This document shows, piece after piece, positions 1 to 9,708 of a DNA stretch of 64,000 nt (position 1 is its first letter; each line of letters begins with the position of its first letter). The notes under the pieces were generated by a model. The model saw nothing but the letters and a program-made list of their open reading frames with translations. It was not told where the DNA came from and did no database searches. Source of the DNA: DATLGB01 sp037724045 (GTDB taxonomy: Bacteria; Actinomycetota; Thermoleophilia; Solirubrobacterales; Solirubrobacteraceae); NCBI GenBank assembly GCA_037724045.1, contig JBBJOW010000008.1, forward strand, positions 25,945 through 89,944, read 5' to 3'. The translations under genes and the position numbers were made by a program.

Positions 1-267
1 CTCGACGAGCCGCGAATCGCTCGCTTCCGCGGCCCGAGCGCGTCCTTCACCGTGCTCGAGGAAGGGCCGCCGTCCGCGAACCTGCACATGGCGTTCCCGG
101 CCGGCGCCGACGCGGTCGTGCGCGACTTCCATGCCGCGGCGCTCGCGGCGGGCGCGCGCGACAACGGCGCCCCCGGCGAGCGCCCCGTGTACCACCCGGG
201 CTACTACGGAGCCTTCGTGCTCGACCCAGACGGCCAAAACGTCGAGGTGGTCAACCACCACCGCTGA
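1..267 (+). CDS. VOC (glyoxalase/bleomycin-resistance) family protein, 3' end only
   Basis: The reading frame is open from base 1 and stops at 267, so only the last 88 residues are present and the start is outside the window. The C-terminus shows the usual end of a VOC half-domain: HPGYYGAFVLDPDGQNVEVV, in which the Glu before the final strand is the typical metal ligand. VOC proteins are small metal-dependent enzymes (lyases, dioxygenases, resistance proteins); the substrate cannot be told from this part. It points toward murD and is followed by a 42-base gap. Confidence 0.75.
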   Translation, partial: LDEPRIARFRGPSASFTVLEEGPPSANLHMAFPAGADAVVRDFHAAALAAGARDNGAPGERPVYHPGYYGAFVLDPDGQNVEVVNHHR

Positions 268-309
268 GCGCGCCGAAGGGCGGTGTGTGCACCCAGGCCG
301 GAACGTCGG

Positions 310-1656
310 TCAGACGAGCCCCGCGCGGGCGCGCGCCAGGGAGCGGAAGTGGTCCCCGCGCGCCTCGAAGTCCGCGTACTGGTCGAACGACTTGGCGGCT
401 GGACTCAATAACACGACCTCGCCGGGACGGGCGGTGGCGGCGGCCGCCGCGACGGCGTGCTCCATGTCACCGGCACGGGCAAGCGGCACGCCCGTGGTGG
501 CGAGCGCGTCGGCGAGCTGGTCGGCGCTCTCGCCGATCAGGTAGGCGCCGGCAGCACGCTCGCGGACGGCGGTGACCAGCGGCGCGAGGTCCCCGGTGAG
601 GCCGCGGCCGCCGAGGATGACGTGCACGCCGCCGTCGAAGCCGCGCAGGCCGGTGACCGCGGCGTCGACGTTGGTCGCCTTGGAGTCGTTGACGTAGGCG
701 ACGCCCGCGACCGTCGCCACCTCCTCGAGGCGGTGCGGGACACCGGCGAAGGTCGCCAGGCCCGCACGAACCGCGGCCGGCTCCACCCCGCGGGCAAGCG
801 TCACGGCGGCGGCGGCCATCGCGTTTCGACGGTTGTGCTCTCCGCGAAGACGAATGTCCGCGGTGGCTATCAGCACCTGCTCGTCTCCCCACCACAGCTG
901 ACCGGCACGATCGGCGAGCTCGGCTCCCGGGCCGGCGCCGAAGCAGACCCGGCGCGCGCAGCCGCCAAGGTCCTCGATGCCGAGCCCGAGCGGCGCGACC
1001 GCCACGTCGTCGTTGCCCTGACGGGCGAAGACCTGCAGCTTGGCCGCCGTATAGGCCGCCAGAGTGCCGTGGCGGTCCAGGTGGTCCGGCGTCACGTTGA
1101 GCAGCACCGCGCCCTCGGGCGCGAAGAGCTCGGTGTCCTCGAGCTGGAACGACGACGCTTCGCAGACGACGACGGTGTCCGGCGCGACCCGGCCCTCCTT
1201 GAGGGCGAGCGAGGACAGCGCCGTGCCGACGTTCCCGGCGACGGCCACCGCAAGCCCGGCCTCGCGATGGATGTGGCCGATCAGCTCCGTCGTCGTCGTC
1301 TTGCCGTTGGACCCCGTGACCGCGATCATCTCGTGCGCGAGCATCCGCCAGCCGATCTCGAGCTCGCCGACGACGCGCAGCCCACGCTCGCGCGCGGCGA
1401 CGACCACGGGCGCGTCCTGCGGGACCCCTGGGCTCTTGACCACGGTCCGGGCGCCGGGCAGCAGGTCCAGACCGGCCCCCGGTGCGCGGACCTCGACGCC
1501 GAGCGCGATCAGCGCTTCGGTGTCGGCCTCGCCGGCGTCGCAGCCGCGGACCTCCGCGCCGGCCGCCCGCAGCGCCCGGGCGACCGCGAGCCCCGACCGC
1601 TTGAGCCCCACGACCACGAAGGGGCCATCGGGCAGGGGCGGGCGCGGGCTCGGCAC
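310..1656 (-). CDS. murD: UDP-N-acetylmuramoylalanine--D-glutamate ligase
   Basis: Cytoplasmic ATP-dependent ligase that adds D-Glu to UDP-MurNAc-L-Ala in peptidoglycan precursor synthesis. It shows an N-terminal Rossmann UDP-binding region (GPFVVVGLKRSGLAVARAL), the Mur ligase P-loop TGSNGKTTTTELIG, the ligase motif LNVTPDHLDRHGT and the C-terminal NDSKATN motif. I chose the GTG at 1656 (448 aa), because protein similarity begins right after it; a frame upstream to 1716 runs through an inverted repeat and looks non-coding. It is the last gene of the mur block and is separated from mraY by an MGMT-like gene and a 167 bp inverted-repeat element. Confidence 0.93.
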   Translation of the reverse strand: MPSPRPPLPDGPFVVVGLKRSGLAVARALRAAGAEVRGCDAGEADTEALIALGVEVRAPGAGLDLLPGARTVVKSPGVPQDAPVVVAARERGLRVVGELEIGWRMLAHEMIAVTGSNGKTTTTELIGHIHREAGLAVAVAGNVGTALSSLALKEGRVAPDTVVVCEASSFQLEDTELFAPEGAVLLNVTPDHLDRHGTLAAYTAAKLQVFARQGNDDVAVAPLGLGIEDLGGCARRVCFGAGPGAELADRAGQLWWGDEQVLIATADIRLRGEHNRRNAMAAAAVTLARGVEPAAVRAGLATFAGVPHRLEEVATVAGVAYVNDSKATNVDAAVTGLRGFDGGVHVILGGRGLTGDLAPLVTAVRERAAGAYLIGESADQLADALATTGVPLARAGDMEHAVAAAAATARPGEVVLLSPAAKSFDQYADFEARGDHFRSLARARAGLV

Positions 1657-1662
1657 GCCCCC

Positions 1663-1829
1663 ATTATCCTGGATCCACCGATTCTCGCGGCGAATCAACC
1701 CCGTATGCAGGGCCATCCGCCGATCGGCCGGTCACCCAAGTGGTCCACCACGTCGATGCCCGGCCGATCGCCGGCTGACCCGGCCTACGGCGCCGATTCA
1801 TCCACGATGATCGGTGGATCCAGGATTAT
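1663..1829. repeat. 167 bp inverted-repeat (fold-back) element between the MGMT-like gene and murD
   Basis: The arm ATTATCCTGGATCCACCGAT (1663-1682) is matched by its reverse complement at 1810-1829 with one mismatch (ATAATCCTGG...). Weaker complementarity continues inward for about 30 bases (GAATC, CCGTA and GGG blocks), and the middle holds further CCGATCGGCCGG-type palindromes. The right arm contains the TAA stop of the MGMT-like gene, and the left arm ends six bases upstream of the murD GTG. It could be a MITE-like insertion or a transcript hairpin controlling murD. No flanking target duplication was seen. Confidence 0.6.
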
Positions 1830-2137
1830 GCGGTGGCGGCGACGGCGGGCTCGGGACGGACGCGGCGCGCCGGGTCCGCCTTGACGCCGGTGAACTCGAC
1901 GCCCTCGGCCTCCAGCCGGCGGCGGACCTCGGCCGGGTCGCCCAGCGCGGTGCCGCCCACGGTCCCGTCGCCCTTGAGCACGCGATGGGAACCCGCGAAC
2001 TCCCCGCGCGTGAAGCGCCCGTTGAGCGCGCGCGCGTGCACGTCGCTCCCGCCCGCCGCCCGGGCGACGTCTCCGTAGCTGGCCCAGCTCCCCTCCGGGA
2101 TGCTCCCCACGACCTCCGTCAGCACCTCGATGTCCAT
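1826..2137 (-). CDS. MGMT-family (alkyltransferase-like) DNA-binding protein
   Basis: A 103-residue protein with the winged-helix domain of O6-alkylguanine DNA alkyltransferases: IPEGSWASYGDVARAAGG, then ARALNGRF and HRVLKGDGTVGG. The active-site PCHRV motif of true MGMT is replaced by GSHRV, so it lacks the acceptor cysteine. It therefore resembles alkyltransferase-like (ATL) proteins, which bind alkylated bases and hand them to excision repair; that role is family inference. The ATG at 2137 was chosen because GAGGAGGG lies about 8 bases upstream. It sits between mraY and murD, an unusual place. Confidence 0.8.
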   Translation of the reverse strand: MDIEVLTEVVGSIPEGSWASYGDVARAAGGSDVHARALNGRFTRGEFAGSHRVLKGDGTVGGTALGDPAEVRRRLEAEGVEFTGVKADPARRVRPEPAVAATA

Positions 2138-2242
2138 CGGATCGACCCTCCTCGTCTCGTGTTGAGGCGCGAAGGTATGTCCGCAGGCGCTCAGCGCGGA
2201 CGGGCGTGCGTGAATCGCCGCAGTCGCGACGCGCAATCGTGA

Positions 2243-3234
2243 CTAGATGGTTTTCTGATAGATCGTGAAGCCGATCGCGGCCAGCGCGGCGGCGACGATC
2301 CAGAAGCGCAGGATGATCTTCGTCTCCGACCACGCCTTGAGCTCGAAGTGATGGTGGATCGGCGCCATCAGGAAGACGCGCTTGCCCCGGGTCTGAAACC
2401 AGAAGACCTGGATCAGGACCGACAGCGCCTCGATCACGAAGATGCCGCCGAGGATGATCAGCAGCAGCTCGGTCTGGGTCATGACCGCCATGCCCGCCAC
2501 CGCGCCGCCAAGTCCGAGCGACCCCGTGTCGCCCATGAAGATGGAGGCCGGGAACGAGTTGAACCACAGGAAGCCGACGCAGGCGCCGACCGTGCACGCC
2601 GCCGCCAGCGACAGGGAGGTCAGGCCGGTGATGAAGGTGATGGCGATGTACGCGAGCAGGACGATCACGACCGAGCCCGCCGCGAGGCCGTCGAGGCCGT
2701 CGGTGAGGTTGACCGCCGAGGTCGTCCCCGCGACGACGAAGTAGATGATCACCGGATAGGCGATGCCCACCGGGATGGTCGCGTCGATCACGTGCAGGCG
2801 CAGCTGGTCGGGCAGGTCCGCCGCCTGCGTGGCGATCAGCCACAGGCCGACCGAGATGACCATCGTGACCAGCAGCTTGGTCCGCCCGCGCAGGCCGAGC
2901 GAGCGCTTCTTGATGATCTTCGTGTAGTCGTCGGCGAAGCCGAGGGCCGCGCAGGCGAGCGCCACGCCGATGACCCCGAGCGCCCGTGCCTCGTCAGGGC
3001 CCGGCGACCGGTCCGAGAGCAGCAGGAACAGGAAGGGGATCGCGATCGCGATGAAGATGATCAGCCCGCCCATCGTCGGCGTGCCCGCCTTGGCGTGGTG
3101 CTCCTGCGGGCCGTCCTCGCGGATGTACTGCCCGAACTCCTTGAGCTGCAGGAACTCGATGAACTTCGGTGACAGGAAGACGCAGATGAAGAACGAGGCG
3201 GTGCCGCCGATGAGCACCTCGCCGAGGTCGGGCC

Positions 3235-3238
<4 letters not shown>
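2243..3238 (-). CDS. mraY: Phospho-N-acetylmuramoyl-pentapeptide transferase
   Basis: Integral membrane enzyme that moves phospho-MurNAc-pentapeptide to undecaprenyl phosphate, forming lipid I. The 331 residues contain about ten hydrophobic segments and the family motifs HHAKAGTPTMGGL, GFADDYTKI (the DD pair), NLTDGLDGLAAG, GDTGSLGLGG and the C-terminal PIHHHFEL. The ATG at 3238 overlaps the murF stop (ATGA), which fixes the start; upstream sequence in the frame is only shadow of murF. It is translationally coupled to murF. Confidence 0.97.
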
Positions 3239-4505
<1,267 letters not shown>

Positions 4506-4509
<4 letters not shown>

Positions 4510-5870
4510 CGCACCCGGGTCGCGCCCAGCACTTCGGCGGCGACGAGCCGGTCGTCGAACGGCTCCTTGTGCCCGTCGGCGAACTCCTGCCCCTGCTCGT
4601 GGCCCTTCCCGGCGATGACGACGACGTCCCCCGCCGATGCGAGCGACACCGCGCGCTCGATGGCTGCCCGGCGGTCCACCTCGCGCTCATGGACACCGGT
4701 CATCCCGCGCTCGATCGCGTCGAGGATGGCCTCGGGATCCTCCGAGCGCGGGTTGTCGGAGGTGACGATGGCGACGTCGGCCCGCCGGCCGGCGATCTCG
4801 CCCATCAGCGGGCGCTTGCCGCGGTCGCGGTCCCCGCCCGCCCCGAAGACGCAGATCACCCGCCCGCCGCCGGCCAGCTCCCGGGCGGCGCGGAGCACGT
4901 TGTCCAGCGAGTCCGGCGTGTGCGCGTAGTCGACCAGGACGGCGAACGGCTGGCCGGCCTCCACGGGCTCGAAGCGCCCCGGCACCAGGGCCACCGTCTC
5001 GAGCGCCTCGGCCCTGACGTCGACGCCGATCGCGCGCGCCGCCGCCAGCGCGCCGAGCGCGTTGAGCACGTTGAAGCGCCCCGGCAGCGGCAGCCGGACC
5101 CCGTCCAGGTCGGCCGCCCGGTAGTCCGCGTCGGAGTCGAGCGAGAACGTCACGCAATCGAACTCCTCGGCCAGGCGCCGGCCGTAGGGGTCGTCGACGT
5201 TGACGATCCGCGGGCCCTGCGCGACCTCGAACAACCGCCGCTTGGCGAGGAAGTAGGTCTCCATGTCGGGGTGGAAGTCGAGGTGGTCCTGCGTCAGGTT
5301 CGTGAAGACGGCCGCCGCCCAGTGGATGCCGTCCGCGCGACGCAGCTCCAGCGCGTGCGATGAGACCTCCATGGCGCACGCCGCGTCGCCGCCGGCGAGC
5401 ATCTCCGCGAACGCGCGCTGCAGGTCGATCGCCTCCGGCGTGGTGTGCTTGGCCTCGCGCTCCTTGCCGCCGATTACGGACTTGACCGTCCCGAGCAGGC
5501 CGGTCTGCACGCCGCCCGCCTCGAGCAGGTCACGCACGATGAAGGCCGTCGTGGTCTTGCCGTTCGTGCCGGTGACGCCGATCGTCCGCAGCCGCAGCGT
5601 GGGCTCGCCGGCGAAGCGAGCGGCCGCGACCGCCATCGCCGCCCGGACGTCGTCGACCAGGACCTCCGGGACCCCGAGGCCGAGCGGGCGCGCGACGACC
5701 AGGGCCACCGCTCCGCGCGCCACCGCGTCGGCCGCGAAGTCGTGCCCGTCCCGCGTGAAGCCGGGCACGCAGAAGAACAGCGTTCCGGGCCCGGCGGCGC
5801 GATTGTCGAAGGCCAGATCGGCGACCGCGACGCCCGCCGGCGCTACGTCCAGCAGGTCGCGCAGGTCCAT
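4506..5870 (-). CDS. murE: UDP-N-acetylmuramoyl-tripeptide synthetase, meso-diaminopimelate type
   Basis: A 454-residue Mur ligase adding the third amino acid to UDP-MurNAc-L-Ala-D-Glu. Seen: DNRAAGPGTLFFCVPG, the P-loop GVTGTNGKTTT (about residues 98-108), the carbamylated-lysine motif region TTPEAIDLQ, NLTQDHLDFH, and the substrate-selecting motif DNPR, which in this family indicates meso-diaminopimelate rather than lysine. The ATG at 5870 is where similarity begins. It follows the EamA transporter by 11 bases, so murE-murF-mraY may be transcribed from a promoter in or before that foreign-looking gene. Confidence 0.96.
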
Positions 5871-5881
5871 GGGGCGAAAGT

Positions 5882-6793
5882 CTACGTTCGGACCGGGACG
5901 GGTTCCGGCACCGGCACCGTGCGCTTCCAAGGAGCCCGGCCCTCGGCGGCCAGCCACGACCCGGCGAGGATCAGCACGAGCCCCACGATCGCCGCGGCCG
6001 TGATCGGCTCGTTCAGAAAGAGCGCGCCGTAGCCGACCGCGAACCCCGGCGCCAGGTAGGCCACGACGGCAGCACGCGAGGCGCCGACCTCGGCGATCAG
6101 CGTGTAGAAGATCCAGAACGCGAAGCCGGTCCCGAGGACCCCCAGCACCACGACGGAGCCGGCCGCCTTGAGCGACGGCAGCGTGTCGGGGAGTTGGAAC
6201 AGCGCCACCGGGAGCACCATGAGCGTGGCGGTCGTCATCGAGCCGGCGGCGACGCCGAGCGGCGGGATCCCGAGCAGGCTGCGGCGCAGATAGAGCGCTC
6301 CGAGCGAGTAGCCGAGCGCCGTGCCGAGGATCATCAGCCCGCCGAGCGCTTCCGACGAGGAGCCCGTCAGGTCGACGCCGAAGAGCAGTGCCACCCCCGC
6401 CATGCCGACCCCGATGCCGCCCAGCGCCCAGGGCGCGATGCGTGCCTCCTGGCCGACCCCGAGCGTCACCAGCACCGCGGTGAAGATCGGCGACGCGGCC
6501 ACGAGGATCCCGGTCAGCGACGAGGCGATCCGGTCCTCGCCATAGGTCAGTAGGACGAACGGGATCACCACCTGCAGCAGGGCGAGGACGACCACCGCAC
6601 GCAGCCGGCCGCGCAACGGCGCGAGCGCGCCCCGGGACGCAGCGAGTGCGACCAGCACGGCCGCGCCGAGCGCCAGCCGGACGAACACGAGGAAGACCGG
6701 CTCGAGATCCTCGAGCCCCAGCTTGATGAACAGGTACGAGGCGCCCCAGATGAGCGCCAGCAGCCACAACAGGATCCACGCGCGCTGCCCCAT
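5882..6793 (-). CDS. EamA/DMT-superfamily transporter
   Basis: A 303-residue membrane protein with about ten hydrophobic helices and the two EamA repeats. The N-terminus ILLWLLALIWGASYLFIKLG and later GDR/ERI-type loops are typical of drug/metabolite exporters. Substrate unknown. The ATG at 6793 opens directly into the first helix. It stands 11 bases ahead of murE although it has no known link to cell-wall synthesis, and a strong hairpin (6814-6852) separates it from the acyl-CoA dehydrogenase. Confidence 0.85.
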   Translation of the reverse strand: MGQRAWILLWLLALIWGASYLFIKLGLEDLEPVFLVFVRLALGAAVLVALAASRGALAPLRGRLRAVVVLALLQVVIPFVLLTYGEDRIASSLTGILVAASPIFTAVLVTLGVGQEARIAPWALGGIGVGMAGVALLFGVDLTGSSSEALGGLMILGTALGYSLGALYLRRSLLGIPPLGVAAGSMTTATLMVLPVALFQLPDTLPSLKAAGSVVVLGVLGTGFAFWIFYTLIAEVGASRAAVVAYLAPGFAVGYGALFLNEPITAAAIVGLVLILAGSWLAAEGRAPWKRTVPVPEPVPVRT

Positions 6794-6813
6794 GGACCCA
6801 GCGTGTCACGGGC

Positions 6814-6852
6814 GGCGCAAAGCCGCCAGCATCATCGCTGGTGGCTTGCGCC
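6814..6852 (-). terminator. Hairpin downstream of the acyl-CoA dehydrogenase gene
   Basis: GGCGCAAAGCCGCCAGC (6814-6830) can pair with GCTGGTGGCTTGCGCC (6837-6852) around a six-base loop. It starts 8 bases after the dehydrogenase stop on the minus strand. There is no strong T-run after it, so it may act as a weak terminator or an RNA stabiliser. Confidence 0.5.
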
Positions 6853-6860
6853 AGCCCAGC

Positions 6861-8564
6861 TCATGGCAGGACGCGCGCGACGACCCCGCCGCCGTCGACC
6901 CCGCGCGGCAGCGTTCCGAACGCGCGGCCGCGCGACTCCCCCAGCCGCCCAGCGCAGAACCCGTCCGCCACCGCGGTCGGCGCCGTCCGCACCAGCAGTG
7001 AGGCCTGGAAGGCCAGCGCGAGGTCCTCGACGATCCGCCGGGCCTGCCACTGAGCAGTGGTCGAGGCTTCGCGTCGACCCACTGTCTCACGAGGCGTTAG
7101 GGAGGCCGCTTCGCTTTTCGCGTCGTCGGCGAGTCCCGCCAGCGTCTGCGGCAGCGAGTCCAGGTGCGCGTCCAGGCGCGCGTCGGCGCCGCGGGCGAGC
7201 TCGCACTCGGCCAGGAACGCGGGCAGCGCATCGGGCTCGCGCGCCATCGCGCGCAGGACGTCGAGTGACATGACGTTGCCCGAGCCCTCCCAGATGCCGT
7301 TGACCCCGACGTCGCGCAGGATGGTCGGCATCGGGCCCTCCTCGACGTAGCCGTTGCCCCCGTGGCACTCCATCGCCTCCGCGATCATGGGAATCGAGCG
7401 CTTGCAGACCCAGTACTTCAGGACGGCGGTGCCGAAGCGGCGCATCAGCGTGTCGCCCTCGTCGTAGGCGCGCGCCAGCCGCATCGCGGTGGCGGTCGCC
7501 GCCTCGGACTCGAGCGCGAGGTCGGCGAGCACGTTGAGCATGAGCGGCTGGTCGATGAGCCGTGCGCCGAAGGCGGACCGCCCGCGAGCGTGGTTGACCG
7601 CCTCGGCGACCGCGCGCCGCATCGCCGAGGCCGTCCCGATCACGCAGTCCAGCCGCGTGTGGGTGACCATGTCGATGATCGTCGACACGCCGCGGCCCTC
7701 CTCGCCGAGGAGTCGACCAGGCGCGGCGCGGAACTCGATCTCCGACGAGGCGAGCGAGCGTGTCCCCAGCTTCTCCTTGAGGCGCTGGATCTCCATGCCC
7801 GGCCCCCGCTCCACCACGAAGCACGACAGTCCAGCCTGGGCCTGGGCGAGCACGAGGAAGACGTCGCACATCGGGTGCGAGCAGAACCACTTGTGCCCGG
7901 TGAGCTCGTAGTGGCCGTCACCCACGTCGACGGCCTGCGTCGTGTTCGCACGTACGTCCGAGCCGCCCTGCTTCTCGGTCATCGCCATGCCGCACAGCGC
8001 GCCGTTGGAGTAGTCGGGTGCGGTCAGCCGCGGCTCCCACTCGGCGGCGAGCTCGGGGTTGTGGCGCAGGGCTGGGATGGCGGAGTAGGTCATCGAGACG
8101 GGACACATCACGCCGCCGTTGAGCTGGGACCACACGTGCTCCAGGGCGGCGCGCGCGACGTGCGCGCCCGGCTGCGGCGCCCGCCACGGCAGCGAGTGGA
8201 TCTCGCGCTCGACCGCACCGCGCAGCAGCCAGTGCCAGCTCGGGTCGTAGTCGACGAGGTCAACGCGATGCCCGTGCCGGTCGTGGGTGAGAAGGCGCGG
8301 CTCGTTGCGATCGGCGCGCCGGCCGTGCTCCTGCGCGGCCGCCGAGCCGGCGACAACACCGGCCTCGTGCAGCCGGTCGACCGCCCAGCCCGCGCCCTCG
8401 CGCTCCACCGCCTCGCGCAGGGGGAGGTCGGTGCCGAACAGGTCGGCATCGACGAACGGAGGCGCCTGGTTGGCGACCTCGTGGGTCGTGTGTCCCGTAG
8501 GCGCCGCCGAAGGCGGCTGCCGGTGGCGAGCCCGAAGGGCGAGACCGTGCTCAAGCAACGACAT
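6861..8564 (-). CDS. Acyl-CoA dehydrogenase family protein, AidB-like
   Basis: A 567-residue flavoprotein of the acyl-CoA dehydrogenase superfamily. Seen: CGMAMTEKQGGSDVRANTT (FAD/substrate loop), TGHKWFCSHPMCDVFLVLAQ, RLKEKLGTRSLASSEIEF and CHGGNGYVEEGPMPTILRDVGVNGIWEGSGNV. This arrangement and the length resemble E. coli AidB and its relatives, which bind DNA and act in alkylation response; function here is inference. The ATG at 8564 has GGAAGGA about 6 bases upstream, and the TetR stop lies 14 bases inside it. The first ~25 codons are made of a two-hairpin interspersed repeat (8501-8547), so the N-terminus looks extended by repeat insertion. Confidence 0.88.
   Translation of the reverse strand: MSLLEHGLALRARHRQPPSAAPTGHTTHEVANQAPPFVDADLFGTDLPLREAVEREGAGWAVDRLHEAGVVAGSAAAQEHGRRADRNEPRLLTHDRHGHRVDLVDYDPSWHWLLRGAVEREIHSLPWRAPQPGAHVARAALEHVWSQLNGGVMCPVSMTYSAIPALRHNPELAAEWEPRLTAPDYSNGALCGMAMTEKQGGSDVRANTTQAVDVGDGHYELTGHKWFCSHPMCDVFLVLAQAQAGLSCFVVERGPGMEIQRLKEKLGTRSLASSEIEFRAAPGRLLGEEGRGVSTIIDMVTHTRLDCVIGTASAMRRAVAEAVNHARGRSAFGARLIDQPLMLNVLADLALESEAATATAMRLARAYDEGDTLMRRFGTAVLKYWVCKRSIPMIAEAMECHGGNGYVEEGPMPTILRDVGVNGIWEGSGNVMSLDVLRAMAREPDALPAFLAECELARGADARLDAHLDSLPQTLAGLADDAKSEAASLTPRETVGRREASTTAQWQARRIVEDLALAFQASLLVRTAPTAVADGFCAGRLGESRGRAFGTLPRGVDGGGVVARVLP
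8501..8547 (-). repeat. Two-hairpin interspersed repeat, copy a
   Basis: Read on the minus strand it is GGTCTCGCCCTTCGGGCTCG followed by CCACCG and a second hairpin (GCAGCCGCCTTCGGCGGCGC). It matches copies at 13309-13356, 20899-20938 and 51829-51869. It encodes part of the dehydrogenase N-terminus. Confidence 0.6.
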
Positions 8565-9114
8565 GTGGGGTCCTTCCGATGGCATTCAGACAGAAGCGCT
8601 GCAGGGTCTCGACGAGCTGGTCCGGATCGCGATCGTGGCGGGCGAGCGGGCCGACCATCGCCTCCGCGAGCGCGCCCACCAGCGCGGCCGCGACGACGTC
8701 GTCGCCGGGGTCGGGCAGCAGCCGCGCGAAGACCTCGCCGTAGGCGCGGCGGAACGCGAGCCGCTCGTGGTCGACGGCCTCCTCGACCGGCTCGGCGATC
8801 AGCGCGTAGGCGCGCACCGGCTCCGCGAGCGCGCGACGCACGAACACCTCGACCGCGTCCTGCACCGAGCCGGCGGCGGCGACCACGTCGACCTCCCGTT
8901 GCGAAGCGCGGCGGAAGGCCTCCGCCAGCAGCTCGCCCTTCGACGGGAAGTGCCGGTACACCGTGCCCGTGGCCACGCCCGCCCGGCGCGCGATCGCCGC
9001 CACGCCGGCCGAAGCGAAGCCGCCCTCAGCGAGCTGGTCGTGGGCGGCGCGCAGGATGCGCTCGCGCACGTCGGCGGCGCGGGCGCGCGTCCGGCTGGTC
9101 GGTCGGTACGGCAT
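8551..9114 (-). CDS. TetR/AcrR family transcriptional regulator
   Basis: A 187-residue one-component repressor. The N-terminal HTH is clear: RERILRAAHDQLAEGGF, then GVAAIARRAGVATGTVYRHF and PSKGELLAEAF; the rest is the variable ligand-binding helical domain. Its last 14 bases overlap the acyl-CoA dehydrogenase start, so it probably controls that gene and itself. The palindrome-rich stretch 9119-9142 (GAAGTGAACCAGCATTCACTACTTC) just upstream of its start is a plausible operator. Confidence 0.88.
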   Translation of the reverse strand: MPYRPTSRTRARAADVRERILRAAHDQLAEGGFASAGVAAIARRAGVATGTVYRHFPSKGELLAEAFRRASQREVDVVAAAGSVQDAVEVFVRRALAEPVRAYALIAEPVEEAVDHERLAFRRAYGEVFARLLPDPGDDVVAAALVGALAEAMVGPLARHDRDPDQLVETLQRFCLNAIGRTPHVVA

Positions 9115-9118
9115 CTAT

Positions 9119-9143
9119 CCGAAGAAGTGAACCAGCATTCACT
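9119..9143. promoter_or_regulatory. Possible TetR operator
   Basis: GAAGTGAA at 9123-9130 and TTCACTACTTC at 9138-9148 form an imperfect palindrome (GAAGTGAA / TTCACTTC-like) immediately upstream of the TetR gene. TetR regulators usually bind such sites by their own promoters. Visible symmetry only; binding is inference. Confidence 0.4.
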
Positions 9144-9159
9144 ACTTCGCGCAACCGCC

Positions 9160-9666
9160 CTACTTCAGCTTCTTGGCCTTCTTGACGGTTGGGGCCCTGA
9201 CGCCCGCCCTGCTGCGGCCCGAGGCGCGGACGGTCACCTTGACCGGCCGCTTGCGGCCGAGCCTGGCCACCCGGAGCTTGATCCTCGCCTTCTTCCCGCC
9301 GGCTTTCTTGAATGACACCGACTTCGCGCCGACCTTTCTCTTGCCCTTGCGAGCCAGCAGCTTGACCTTGCCCGCGCTGCTGAAACGAACCCGCGCCTTG
9401 ATGCCCTTCGCCACTGTGGATCCCCTGATGAGCTTGAGCCTGATCCTCGGCGCCGAGGAGCCGCCGGGAGTCGGGGTTGCGTAGGGAGAGGGCGTCCGGG
9501 TCGGGGTAGGCGTTCGCGTCGGAGTCGGGGTCGCCGACCCGGTCGGCCCGGTGGGGTAGCCGCTCTGGCGGAACGAGGAGGAGTCCGCCGAGACAACCGC
9601 GCCTGCTGCCAGGGCGGCCAGAAGGAACAAGCCGAGCATCTGCGCGGTACGGACGAGCGTTGGCAT
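9160..9666 (-). CDS. Small secreted protein with Thr-Pro linker and Lys-rich C-terminus
   Basis: A 168-residue protein I do not recognise. It has an N-terminal signal peptide (TAQMLGLFLLAALAAGAVVSA), then a low-complexity Pro/Thr stretch (TPTPTRTPTPTRTPSPY, about residues 46-65), then a very basic beta-type region rich in KKA, RKGKRK and GRKRPVKVTVRASG. This last part resembles the Ig-like cell-surface or fibronectin-type repeats of actinobacterial secreted proteins. It stands alone, back to back with the plus-strand membrane protein at 9709. Confidence 0.6.
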   Translation of the reverse strand: MPTLVRTAQMLGLFLLAALAAGAVVSADSSSFRQSGYPTGPTGSATPTPTRTPTPTRTPSPYATPTPGGSSAPRIRLKLIRGSTVAKGIKARVRFSSAGKVKLLARKGKRKVGAKSVSFKKAGGKKARIKLRVARLGRKRPVKVTVRASGRSRAGVRAPTVKKAKKLK

Positions 9667-9708
9667 GCCACACGGTCTATCAGACTGTCACGCGACTCTG
9701 GTAGACAC

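Noticed and set aside
457..1884. Long plus-strand open frame opposite murD
   Set aside because: Composition is the reverse-strand shadow of murD in very GC-rich DNA; no recognisable protein features.
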